This document shows, in pieces, positions 11,658 to 26,100 of a DNA stretch of 64,000 nucleotides (positions within the stretch are counted from its first letter, which is position 1; each line of letters begins with the position of its first letter). The translations under genes and the position numbers were made by a program. The stretch is from Oasisia sp. SBJ-2009 (taxonomy: Eukaryota > Annelida > Polychaeta > Sabellida > Siboglinidae). Where the stretch lies: the NCBI GenBank assembly GCA_964017155.1, contig OZ024861.1:26279628-26343627 (forward strand). Reading direction: 5' to 3'. The notes under the pieces were generated by a model. It did no database searches, was not told the DNA's origin, and worked only from the letters and a program-made list of their open reading frames with translations.

Positions 11658-14600
11658 TCACTTGGCATGTAGCACGGACAAGAACTTGTCAACGTCCATG
11701 TCGGTCAGAGATTTCTGCAGAAAAAAACAGTCGTATCAAACATATTTTTATTATCTGATCCCACTCATATTTGTGAGTCTGTAGAAACAATGGGAAACAC
11801 ATAAATGTCTGTTGCACCGATTTTTTAGCCAATCACAGGGGAACACCTCAAATATATAGCTCGAAATGTCCATGACGGATCCAAAAACAGCATGATGCAC
11901 CATGCATACTACTACATGTATTTTCAAACTGATAGATGTTACTGTCCAAAGGCAATACAAGATGGCAGGGTACTCGTATGTTGTTGGTGATAGATATAGC
12001 TAACCAAGGAAGGAATCATGGATGAAATGGACACTTAAGGAAAGTGTAGATGAAAGGAATCTTGAACTCATGAACTCATTGACTCCCGTCATACTGAAAC
12101 CTGGACACAGAATAAACTACGTATATTCTGGCATTACAACCACCCAATATGGTTTTAACTTGCCTGTTTTTGGTGCACTTTGACTGTGATTAAAAACGAA
12201 CACTTCACTGTAACAAGTATATTAACTATAAAACTACATTGATTAATCATTTTAAAATGATTCGCTTCTTTGCACCACAAAGAATTATGGATCTGACACC
12301 ATAGCAAATTAAATATATAATATTATTATTAAATCTGGGTTATGAAAAATTAGAACAAATCTACAACTCATTTACTGCTACTTATTGCTTTGTGTCATAG
12401 CTTTATGTAGAGACCCGTCCACCCGTCAGTAGAACGGGTAAAAACGAATATGGACGGGTAGAAATATGGGTGGACGGGTGTTGGACGGGTAAAAAAATGA
12501 AGGAGCAAAATAAGGTCTTCCAAAACCATAGATATGTTTTAGTTATGCCTTTAAAGTGAGTGTAAATGATGTCATATGTGTGTTTGTAGCCCATTTCAGG
12601 TCATCAGGCACATCCAAAAATGTGTAAACTAGCTTAACAGTTAACATTCATGTGTCCACCAAAACATGTGTGACTGGCAATTAATTTTATTCTGCATAAA
12701 GCCCTGCTTTGTGTTAATCTGTATTTTGAACATGCTACATTAATTCTACTTTGTGTTACATGCTACCTTCTGTCTTCGGGTACTTAATATTTAAAAACTG
12801 GATACATTTTCTTTGTGGACACTTTCTGCAACAGTCAGTTCACTCACCGGTCGTTTCCGTAATCGGGTCCTCTTTGGCTGCAAAATACAAACACAAACAT
12901 GAGCAAATATAACCACACAACATATTCCACTACACACGTACAGTGGACGAGGCATGGTCGCATTTGGCTGTGTCCTATATCCTTGGTTCCATAGGGATTA
13001 TCTTATATGTTGGTCTTGCTTAACCAACTCTACTCAGCTGCATGACTTTGCCGAGAAGACAGTCTTGTGACTTAGCTGGGGGAAGGGCTAAACAGTGCTG
13101 CCACCTCAAGGAACGTTGGGTAATCGAGGCTACTTCCACGTTTGCAAAGTTAAGAAAAGCATACCAGTTTCCCATGCAACAATAGTGAGGTGAATATCAA
13201 CATTCCTGTGCATTAAAATTGTGATCAGTCGTCTGGGGTATAACAGACGTTTTTAAATGTGAAAAATTTGGGGATAGAAAACCATTCTGTCTGAAAACAG
13301 ATCTAACATAAATTCAGATGACATACAAAAATGGCCATGCACAGAAAGTTAGTATAATTCATTATCTGTGTAATAGCATGTAAACTGATTAAATTACCAT
13401 AAGGGTTTCACTGTTCTATTCATTTACAAGTTTGCTAATTTTTTATTACAACTCCCCCCACACTTACATTTTCTTAACAAAAAAGAAAAGCATTAAATAT
13501 ATTTAGTTTCAATGTAATCACTTGATACAATACATTGTTTGTGAAATTTATCAGCTTTAAAAAACAAATTCTAGTATCCAGTGATACCTTAAGTCAGTTA
13601 GTACCTCTGTTAGGTGATTTAAACAAAACAGAATTCCAAATTCTTCCAAACGAACTGGCAGTTTAAGATCCGTGAGTAGACTCACCTTCACTGAATGCCG
13701 ACCTTCAACATCTAACATTCGCTTTCCCTGTTTCAATGTGACATTTGATGACGGTCGTGTGACACATGATGACGGTCGTGTGACGTCTCCGTTGACACCG
13801 GCAAGGCTGGCAGTCTGTTGTGCAATTTGCACTGACGAAACATTCACCTTGCACTGTGCTGACGATGCAGTTGATGACACAGGCTTGCATTGCACTGACA
13901 GAGGTTTGCACAGCACCGACACGGGCGACATAGTTGATGACGGATGTTTGCACCGCACTGACACTGGCGACATAGTTGATGACGGATGTTTGCACTGCAC
14001 CGACACTGGCGACATAGTTGATGACGGATGCTTGCACTGCACCGACACTGGCGACATAGTTGATGACGGATGTTTGCACTGCACCGACACTGGTGACATA
14101 GTTGATGATGGATGTTTGCACTGCACCGACACTGGTGACATAGTTGATGACGGATGTTTGCACCGCACCGACACTGGCGACATAGTTGATGACGGATGCT
14201 TGCACTGCACCGACACTGGTGACGCAGTTGATGACATCAGTTTGCATGGCACTGTCACTGGTGACGCAGCTGATGACAGTGGTGGGGGTTGTCCTAGTGG
14301 TGTTGAACACTTCGGTGCTTTGACACTGTCGACGTCGACGTGTCTGACAGTGTCACGTGACGCTGACTTTGAAGGGTGAATACAGGTGACAGTTGGAGGG
14401 TTCTTGACGGGGGTAATAACGACGCTGGTTGCAAAGGCCACCAGGGCCTCTGCGACTTCCGACTCACACACGGTAGTAAAACCATTGGGTAAGGCTCCAC
14501 CGACACGAGCTGACTGAATCGCCGATACTGATTTATAGGTGGCGCCACCCCTTTCAGACGATGCAACATGTCTCATGGCTGTGTCTGTTTTCGACTCTTT

Positions 14601-17133
14601 TCCGACAACGCATTTATCAGTTCGCATTTCGTTGTTGTGCACAGTAGATGGAGCCACGTGTGTAGCCTTTCGAGCCAGAGAACGCTCGGCCAATATTTCG
14701 TCGGCTCGCTTGATCGTTTTCATTGCGACGCGACGCGCTGGCCGCCGACACACGTCCCGTGGCTTTAGACTGGTGGCGCCATCTTTTGAACAGACAGACA
14801 CTGTCGTTTGTTTGGTTGTGCTGTTGTTCCCCGGGGAACAGTTTCGTCGGGATTCTCCCGCGGACGTACTAAGAATGCAGGTTTTATTGGTGACGTTTAT
14901 CAAACGTTGTGTTTCTGGATTTGGTGACTGTTCACTACGCTCAGATACAGTGGGCAGAGACGGTGCTTGTTCATGACTCTTCGACGTAACTACTAAATTA
15001 GAAGGGTGACTGTTTGACAAAGTCTGACGATGCTGTGGGCTGTATATCTGCTGTGACACGCAGGCATCAGTGGCGTGTGACGACAATGTATTTGCCAGTC
15101 TCTTCTCTCGAGTTTCAGCGTTTGTCACACATGACCTTAGGTCAAAGTTCAGCGTCCTGACATGACTACTCATGCCAGCGCTTGCGACCGCCCAGGACAC
15201 TTGCGTGACGTCGTTATCGATTATTTGCTTTGTTACCGCTCCGTTTGCCTTGGGGCTGATCAGGTCTAGCACTGTGTTTATGTCCGCTGTCCAACTGCGA
15301 TCTTTCGCCAGCGCACAGGTCACCTTGATGGCTGCCGTGTTAGATGCGACCTTTGACATGGTCTCATATGCCCCCGCCATCTCCAATGGCGCAATGTCTG
15401 AGACTGCCACCGGATATGGTGTCACACTGCCCAATGACAGTTTGTGTTTTTCGTCAGCCACCGACTGCGAGAAACTCACCGTGGTGACTCCGTTCTGTAT
15501 GCGGAATCCCGTCATGTTATTCACGTTGCACTCTGAATCTGCTACTGCCCCTTGTATCACTGAAAATGGTCCCTTGCAGTCACCGCCAACACGCTGACCA
15601 CCCGACGTTGATGAGAGTGCACCGTTCTGTGACAGACACTGCCATTGCGCCGCGGTTGTCATGGCAGCAGGCACTACTGTGGCATCCGTTTTGAATGTCT
15701 GAGACGAGCGTTTATTCGGCACACCGAGGTATTTGCGTTTCTCCATTCGTTCATTCACCAATGTCCAGTGGCCGTCGTGAATCTTTGCCTGCCACTTCTC
15801 CCGTGAGAGCACCGTGTTCTGGAACGACGACGTCTTCTTCATGCACGACATAGATGCCGAACAAGTGGTCACCGGTCGACACAGGACTACACCCGTACAT
15901 GTGTTGACACATACCGGTGTGCCCATTGTGATGCAGTCCTTTATGTTCACAACTTGCGCCAATTGACTTTGGCTGGTCCGAGTTTTGCTGCCCAACGTTC
16001 TGACCGCCTGATTCAGAATGCCGGCCCTGTTGCGACTAGCCTTTGTCTTGCGGGTCTGTGTCTTTGGCGTGACTTTAGCTGGGGAAGGAGACGCGCTGTC
16101 GTAGTTACGCAGCGCCTCCAGAGCTTGACTGTCAATTGTCATGAATGAGTGACTACCGTTTACTTTGTCAGTATCTATCGGAGGCAAAGTGTCGCTCGTC
16201 TCTGTATTGGTTGATGGTGTATGGGGCCCCGCATCTAAGTGGTCACACATGCCTCGTGTCACTGTAGGAGTGTGTGCACTGACAATAATATCTACATCAT
16301 TTGTAGCTGTCCGTTCATGAACAGGATTGTTGCCAGGGTGACGTTCTCCTGAAGCTGGCAAAATCTGCTCATGTTTGAAGTGAGGTGAGATCATTTCTGT
16401 TTCTGAAATGATATCGTGGGTGACACTTGTAGTAGCCATTGCATTCTGTGAAGGCGACGTCGACTGTAGTTTCTCCCCATTCGCCAGCCGAGAGATGATG
16501 TCAGAGCCAGCCGGCAGTATGTACGTTTCACCTGCATACAAATAAGAATATCATTATTGATTTATCAAAAAGAACATTTAAGCTAGCAGTATTAACCAAT
16601 GTAAAATGATTTGCTTCTGATGTCACTCCACGATTAATTCTTTCTTTCCCATCAAAATCATTTTATTGTCACACATCATGCAATCAACATGTTTAGAGAA
16701 ACAGACAGATTCCAGAACTAAATGTCACTCGAATCAGTTGGAATGGAACGCAAATCTGGAATAAAATTTTCCCCATGCCTAGCATGAAGCAATAAAAATG
16801 TAAAATAACTCGTGAAAACAGGATGCAAGTTTAAAGACGCATGGACACAGACGGAACATCGACAGATAATGGAATGATGACATGAAGCAAACGATGTACT
16901 CACCTGATGGCATGATGAGCGTAGCTGATTGGTCTGATGCTGACGGTGTCGATGGTGCTGACGGTGTAACAGACGGGGCAACTGACGTGACTTCACTGTT
17001 CACATCTGTGACACAACACAAAGTTTGGTTGCCAATGGGGATAGAAATGTACACAGCAACCTTTACCATCATGTGGACAATTATTTATTTTTAACAGATA
17101 TGGCACCAAAGGTATGAACAGAATGAACACTAC

Positions 17134-17198
<65 letters not shown>

Positions 17199-20100
17199 CT
17201 GTGCTGTGTATATGTACACGTGTGTACATGTCAGCATAATGTGTGTGCATGTCAGCTACAGAACACTGCTTCAGATTAGTAGCAATACAACAACATAATT
17301 TTTTGTTTAACTGTAAAATCCAAGGACCACTTGATGTAGAGACCCGTCCCCCATCACCTGAAGGGGTTAAACCTGTTTTAGACAGGTAGAAATACCGTTG
17401 GATGGACTAAAAAAATGAGAATAAAGGTCTTCAAATATCATATATATATTTTTCAATTACACTTGGGTGTGACGTGTTTATACTATTATTTTATTTATTT
17501 AAGATCATACTATACATCTCGAACAGTTTGCATGCATGTCAGGTATACCACAAGATATGTGACTGGCAAACAATTATCCTGCATAAAGACCTGAATCCAA
17601 GTACCGGGTACGTTAAACAAATCCCTAAACAATGAGTTGTATGTCAGCGAATGTGATTTCGAGAAAACACTGCATAAACATGCAATAATGATTTCCGACG
17701 ATTTTAACTACTTATCACCATATCTTTTCTGTCATTTGGCAATGCTTATTTCTCATTTATATCATTATTTAGTACATTTTGTAGCCTTTTTACAAACACT
17801 ACATAACATTTCACTCATGAATTTTGTAAAACAGAACCGATAATTTGCACTTGTTCGAGACGCATCCTTCGGGGTTTCCCTCAATGCAAGGCAGACATAT
17901 ACGGCAAAGCCGAGGATGCCCTCTTTCAGATTCATGTAGTGGGAATCCCCACTACCGATAACTTTAGCTAATAGCAGTACTTTTTTGAGAGGCCTATCTG
18001 TAAACAAACATCACTGGACTTGAGGCGGGGCTGATAGCGGGCCCCTGATTGGCTTAGAGTTGTGAGCGTCAGTGCAGTGTGCACTTGCTAACTGTAACCA
18101 ACCGTGATCGATCAGGTCGCTGCTAGAAAACATTGCTAAATACTCGAATTATATTGTAATAATTTCAGTAAGCAATTAACATGATATATCTTCACGAACA
18201 TGACTAGGGAGTTTATTTCGAAAGCATCAAATGGAGTGATAGAAGCAAAACGGCCGATTTTGGAACAATGATGTACTCGACCATGTGCTCACTTTCTGCC
18301 CCAGGCATGTTCAGCATCCAATAACTTTGGCTGTGTATGAAATGTCCATGATTTTGCACCATTGGAAAGTCTAATAAATCTTCTTTCCAAAGATGTAACG
18401 ATCTCAATTTTTTTGACATATGCTCAATTTCATTAGAACAAGTCAGATTTATATATTGTGACAAAATAATATTACTTTTGATTTTTAGTAATTATTAGTA
18501 AATTATGTTATGTGGACATGTGATGCCCGATTCCACTTTCTTATCACCAATAAAATCACTACCATATAAAATACACCTACCTGACGACTGATGTGAACTA
18601 CACGTATCGGTGGTTGTCATGGAAACGCTGTCTTTCGATCTTGTCACATGATACTGTGTCACTACGCCAGTGGACCTGACACTGCCAACGTCATGGTCCA
18701 CCACACAGCTGCCATCCTGCGTGTCACGCTGTCCAATGTCCTCACTGTTTGTCAACGGTGCACTGATCTTGATATCACCGTCATCACCAGATGACACCAC
18801 CTGTACTGTCTCATAGTAACCAGTGCTGCCATCTTCGCTGACGTGGTAAATTTGTACGAAACTGCCAGGGACTAGATTAGGTGCCTTCATTTCACCTGAA
18901 TTCTGTGACACGTGTGTAAGTTCCACCACATTTTTATCTTGCACGGAACTGCTAAATGTGGCACTTTGTTCTACGTTATGGTCTAATAAACCTTCATTTT
19001 GACTCATTGGTGCATCTGAGGTTGTAGGTGCATTATCAAAAGAAGTATTCGCATGTTTTGTGGATGGCCCCACTTCAGGTTGACTGCTGACAGGCTCCAT
19101 GCTACGGCCTGTGGCACTGGATGAGAAGTCATGTTTTATGACCATGTCATTCTGCAGAATAGCATCAGCTGCGTTCTGATTGGTTGATAATACGGTGGAG
19201 GTTGACAGAGATGTCATCTCTCCCATGATGTCTGTTCCACTGAAGTCTGCAACATATCATAAATGTGATTCATCTTAACAAAATCGGTCGGATGTCGGTA
19301 ATTTTCAAAATTGAATTATTAGTACCACTGGAAAGAGCATAATATCTGCTTTCATATGGTAGAAGATATCTCGATTCTAGCCGAAGTTATAGCTTGACAA
19401 ACATGTGTGGGGTAGAAACCTTCAAAGTAAGAAAATGGCCTTCAAAGTTGATGCAAAATATTTGTTAAGTTTCATGGAATGTACCTTAGTTACCATGGAC
19501 CGATCTTTTTGAAACTTGGCATGTTGGAAGATAATGTCATTCTTAAGATACCGTGTTAATATGAACACAAAATGTTTATTAGAAAAACAATTGCAGATTA
19601 ATTAATAATTTATGAAATTACCTTCGTTGTTAAGAAAAGCGAACAAACTCTGCTGCTGTTTATGCCTTGGTTAGGATGGACATATCTGGCTGAAATTTGG
19701 ACAACTCAAAGATAGTATAATTTTCATGATATTGCATTTGCTTTTCCCAATTCCTCATCCGGAGAATCTGACACCGTCTCTACGGATCGGTCAGCGCGAC
19801 TTGCGTAGCCGTGCCGTAATCATTCTCACGAAAGTCGAATTCAATATTCGTCTTCGTCAGTGATGTAGTTCGCAAAATTGTCATCCTCGTCATCGTCCGC
19901 CACGCTTTCATCAGTCACTTCCTCCAAAAAGTACTCCGGTCGCCTCAATCAAACTATCTATTTGTGCCTGATCACTTGCATCAGAGTTTAACAACTTTGC
20001 CACACTGCACGCCATTTTTCGCTTCGTGTTCACTCACTAACTAGGTCAGCAGGGACGCCAAGTAAATACACGGTGCACGCATGCGGTTATGCAAATGTTC

Positions 20101-23100
20101 CACGCTGGACCAATGAGAACGGTTGCCGGAGCTGTTGCTACCATGTGACCCCGGTTTGTTTACCACAGTTGAACGAACAGGGGGTCTATTCCAAGCGTTC
20201 TGGAGGCCGGACAATGCATGCATTAGCATAGGTATGACCATATATGGACAGATGACGCGTTAAGCTACGCGGTGATACCCGTTATGATAGGGATCATCCC
20301 AAAATTAGCGGCAAAGAATGCGCGCAATTACTGGCATTTTCGGCTTTGTTTTATGGAAATGGAGCGGAACACTTAGCACAGCTCAACGCAAATGTCTTTA
20401 AAATATATGAAACAGAGTTAGTTAGATGATAACAAGTGTGGCAATCGATAAAACGAATACTAACGAATTATTTTCAGGGAAAATCTCAAAATTGACGAAT
20501 GCCCGATTTTTTCACAAAATCGGCATTTACGGAAAATCTGATTTACCGACATCCGACCGCTTTTGTTAAGATGAGTCACAAATAATCAAACGTCATATGA
20601 CCACACAACAAATACACAACAAGACATTTGCCTTATTTAATTTTTTAATTGTTAAATCTGAACTTAACAATAATAATTTTAAATAAAAGAAAAAATTGGA
20701 AATAACATTTAGACAGATATTTATTAGTTTAACATAGTAATGTTTAAATAGATAACTTATCATTTTAAAGGACATTTTAGATATATTTATTTATTTACTA
20801 GCTTAACATAATTATTATAGAATAGATAATCTATCAAGTGTGGTCGATAGATATTACCAAACTGAAATATCCAGCCAATAAACTCACCAATGCCAAACAA
20901 GTTGCTGAAGATGGCGTCAAAATCAGGGTCATTCTGGGTCAAGGCAATGATACCGTTAACGGCTGCGTCTGACATTGAAGGGTCCTCCTACATAGACAGT
21001 AAATTCAGTCTTATACACACACAAAACTACGCAGAAGATGATAAATACTCTTCTGGAAAATGCGTAAAATAAAAAATATCACATTGTATTGTAGTAAGGG
21101 TACGGTTCTTCAATGTAGACTTTTGTTTGGTGGAATTCCACCATTAGAAAGATCACGGTTCTTCTATTCATCCCAGGGGGCAGTTAATAAAATATATTTC
21201 TTATCATCCACACTATAACATACACAAACAACATATAAAAAAATACAAACATCTGTTTTAGTGTAAGGTAAATACATACAAAGGAATATAAATTTATAGA
21301 GTTTAAAATAAAAACTTTAATTATATAAAAACTGTTTTGTCACTTTCCAATGCAACAATGTTGCTGTCATCAAAGCATGTGTCATCCAACAAATAAATAT
21401 GGTATGTGGTAAACTGTCTAAAATAGACCTACCTCAAGTGAGACTTGTCCAGTGTCTTGAGCTGATGTGCTCTCACTGGAGACTGTCGTCCTGCCGTCAT
21501 CTGTCTTTTCCACCATTTTGACAGGGCTCTCCGCTGGTGACAATGTCTTTGTAACCATCTTGTCACCTTGTGGAGTTGATGTGGCGGTACTGGCAGAGGT
21601 GGTGGTTGCTCCGGCGGAGGAACATGCTGCAGGCTTATCTGTAGGAGTCGACTCGACCGACAGTTTCACTTTGTTGATGTTCTCCGCGAGACGTTCAGCA
21701 AACAGTCGACTGTTGATTAATTCATCCAGCACCTACGGCAAATTGAGATTGAAGACATTTAATTCCTTTACAAACTTTGAGCAGATGACAGATTCTATGA
21801 AGAATAATGTGTCCTAACTTTCCTGGACTTCCTGGCAATAAACAACTATACCAGGACTTAGGAACGCTATGATCTAGAAACGCTACTTGACAGAAGACAT
21901 GCTGAAACAAAGTTAAAGTAATTTAATACTAAAATCATTCATAAATCTGAACATCAGATTGCTCTGTTAAGATTACGAAATGTCAGAATCAAAGAGGAAA
22001 AAACTTATTTAAATTTCACACAACCGCTGTGATTACCATTTTTTTATTTGCTAACATCAGGTTTCTTATTGCAGAGGGTATTTGAGGGTATTTGAGGGAA
22101 GTCTTAGTTATTCTTTTGCTCACCAGGTGGTGTGACAAGAGGTCACACCACCTGTTAGTTTCAGTTCATTATTTTTACTGTTTCCCTTACCAAGGTCAAT
22201 CCTTCACGGGGTCTACTTTGAATATTGCAAATGATTAATTTTGTTATTCATTACATCAACTGACCACAGTTGTGGGAATTATTTAGAACTGTCCCAGGGT
22301 GACCTAGTTGTGAGGTGACTGTAATGGCAAGGTGACAGAAAAGCCGAGACTGACTACATACAGGCATGCTGAAGACATTGTCGCAGCTGTCACTGCTGTG
22401 TTGATCGATTGGCAAAACGATGCTGCCAGGTGGCGCCACTGTCTCTCCAATGACCTCTCTGTCGGTCCCAGTCGGTCCACTGATTGTCCGTCGCTTTGGT
22501 GCCTGGCTGTAAAATATCAGATTTACATAAAACAGGGTCCATACACATCTGGACATTTTTAATTCAAGGCTTTTCAAGGCTATTTAAAAAAGAAATTCAA
22601 GACTGTTTTAACGACATATGTAATTTTAAGCGCAATAATTTAAGTTAACATTAACATTTTCACTTAACTAAGAAAACAATACCACCAACCACAAATCCAT
22701 GAAATGCCAATTGCCCAATATGCACTAGTAATTTTTGTGCATAGGCTTTTCCTTTTCCGGCTGTTATTCGTCACAATTGAGTCAAAACAATAATTTATTG
22801 ACCACAATTAAATTCAAGACTATTCAAGACTACTTTGTAAAATTAAAGGATTTCAAGGCCTTGAATTTGGTCCAATCAAATTCAAGGCTTTTCAAGACTT
22901 TCAAGGCCCCATACGGACCCTGATAAAAGTATCAGAGAACTTCACCGATAACTGTCGAGATTTTATCACAAGCTTTGTAAAAAAACGAGGAATACTAAAA
23001 AAAATATTTAATTTGCTAAATTTGAATGAATAACTTTAACAATCTAGCATGAAAATCAATTAAAAGAGAATATTATTACAAATTAAAGTTTCATACATGG

Positions 23101-26100
23101 TCGTGTTACCTCCGTGATCAATGTTGTTGCTTAAGTACACATACACTGAAGACAACAATACAGTTAACAGACTGACCCAACATTTATTCAACCTGATTCA
23201 GTTTAATCTTCTAGTTGCTATAAGCGTGTCTAAAACAAAGGGCATTATCAGACATTTTTATGTATTAATTAATTATTACCTTTTTCTGCGAGGTGACCTA
23301 AAAGGATCCCTACTGTTCTCTTCCACCAACAGCCTCTTAACAGGGGTTTTGAGGACACTCTGCGGGAGGGAGACCCCCTCAGACGGGGCAGTTTGGAGGT
23401 CCAACTCAAGGTCGTGATCCTGTGGATCATCTTCATGACTGTCCCCCTCAATACCCGTTTCCATGGCAACTGCATGTTCACAACAGTCTAAACAAAATAC
23501 AATTATTCAATTACAGACGTAATGAGATTATACTAGAAAAACAAAACAGATATACTTACTTAGGAACTAGTATATACTGATGCACAACTGTACTAGAGAA
23601 AACAAAACAGTTACATTTACTCTTGAGTGATAATGTAGACAAATATTAAAAGTTAATTTAGATAATTAATACTACTTACTATTAACCAATGAGAAAAATT
23701 CACATCAACAAATGGTAAAAGTGTCAGAAAAATTCACAGAAGATGATGTAAACGAAACTGAACACAAATGACCTACCATCCACCCCATCTGACGAGATGT
23801 CACACGCCTTCTGCCCGTCAACACTTGTGACTTTGCTTCTACCATCTGCATTTGACGGCACCAGCAGGTCAGAACTTGGTACCGCCTTCGCATCAGTGTG
23901 TCTCTGTCCTGTGCCACTGTGTGGGGTGGCTGGCGAATGACCGGGGGGGTGGCCATTATTTCGCTGTCTCTGAGCATCACGTACAATTCCCGTCCGCATT
24001 CCGCGAATCAACGCCTCTCGTTGCTCCCGCAAACACTCAACGTTCGACAGTTTTATCACCTTTTTCCCGCTACTGGAAACACTGTCCGATCGCTTTGTCA
24101 CTGGCAACCTCTGCCTGCTTACTGAGTCAAGACGGGTTCGCCTGGTCATTCTTGGCAGTTCAGGTGACGGAGACCTAGATGGCGCCACGCTGTGTGGTTT
24201 CTCCGCGAGGCTGCTCGGGGAGTAGGCCAGATTCTTCCGCCTTTCGGCGGGTGTCACGGGTTGAGACGATGTCCCATCTAAACTTGCCGTGGGGCTGTGT
24301 GCACTTGTGGACGGCCTCTGGTCATCGCCGACGTTCACAGCGATAGGCTTCTCAACCGATTTATTACTACGCATGGGTTTTGATTTTTTCAGTGACAGCA
24401 TACTGTGTGAGTAAGCTCGCTTCTGACTGGCGCAGGACTTCATGAGGCTGTTGAGAACGGCGCCCTTGGTTCGGAACTCTGGAGCCTGAGTCTCGGACAG
24501 AACATACTTGAGCTGAGTTATTGCCTGCTCTAGTTGATGCCACAGGCAGTGGATCACTTCCGGCTGGTTGTGCAGGTCTGTAACAGTAACAGTAACAGTA
24601 ACAGTAACAGTAACAGTAACAGTAACAGTAACAGTAACAGTAACAGTAACAGTAACAGTAACAGTAACAGTAACAGTAACAGTAACAGTAACAGTAACAG
24701 TAACAGTAACAGTAACAGTAACAGTAACAGTAACAGTAGTCGAACCGATTACCTTTCTCAGTACAAGAACTGCCGGTATACAATGAGGACTTTTTTAAGA
24801 ATGCCTTAAAGACACTATATTTTATACAATACTTTGGCTGATGCGGTGATAATTAAATGAAGACACAATTTGTGAATGCATCGAAACGAACATTACTTCT
24901 ACCTTAAACGACATTTTGTATTTGTTTTTTAAGCTTTCTATATTTATTTGTTTATGTATTATGTTTCATTAGACTTTCTTATATGCACTTTTATAAAGTA
25001 CATTTAATTTTTAGTTACGTTTGGGTAATTATTGTTAAGGACATGTACATGTAAAGTTCCCTGAATAGTTTTTAGCTAGATTTGGCGCTATATAGTTTAT
25101 TTATTTTTATTTATTTAGTGTTGTGAATATGGTCAGACAGATTAACTTAATTAGAAGTTAGGAACCAGTTTTTACACCTTTGATTGCGTAGGATCAATAA
25201 TGTTATGAAATCTCAAGGGTACAACATGTGCAGGTGTAGCTTGATGTATGCATGAATACTGTAGATGTGCAAAGAAAATAATAAACTTAAATACATAATA
25301 AAAAAAATTGATGTAGTCGTTGCTATTTACTGTATACAGAACTTTCATGAATAGTAAAAAAAATTCAAAAGTCTGCAACTGTTTGTTAAATTATCATGTC
25401 TTTGTAAGATGATTGCCATGTCATTGTACACATGCCAAAAATATAAATTTAGAAAATTGACTGTTCTACAGCAAGTATTCATAAACTATTCATATGGTGT
25501 AACCGCCTTACTGAACTGATATTTTGATGATGTCCATTGACAAAAACTATTTTTGATAGAACATGTAAAAAGCAAGATTTTTTCAATCATGTCACAAGAG
25601 ACAAAGTTAGTATGACAAACAGAAGTGAAACATTCGTGAAATTCTTGTATTTACCATACAACTTGATCCTTCCGTAATCGTCCAACATGTTGACGAGCCC
25701 CTTCCCTCCGATCTTTGTGGGATACTCAACACCACGTTGGAGGAATGTAGCGTACTCGTGTAGATGGGCCGACTCTACCAGGAAGTCTTTGTATGCCTTG
25801 TGACAGCCCTCGTCCTTCAAGTAACCTGTCACCAGCAACAAGACACTTCAACGTGAGAACTATCCACGTTAAACTTGGGTGTTACTAGTTTAACCCGGAT
25901 TAAGCCTAGGCCTGGGCAGAGCCGTAATGTAACGAAGTACTTTTACTTCGTTACTTTACTTAAGTAGAAAAGTTTACTTTTCTTGAGTAACGAAGTCCAT
26001 TTTTTTGGAAGTACTTTTACTTGTAACGAAGTACAAAATATGTGTACTTTATCTAAATGTAGTGAAGTACTCATAATTTCTTTGTTAAATTTGCAAATGT

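Noticed and set aside
13672..14379. 235-codon plus-strand frame and 201-codon minus frame over NPAT exon 10
   Set aside because: Shadow frames kept open by the 42-bp repeat; the NPAT frame is supported by splice phases and the C-terminal match.
17765..18007. 80-codon minus-strand frame in an NPAT intron
   Set aside because: No domain recognised and no in-phase splice partners; may belong to an unrecognised repeat.
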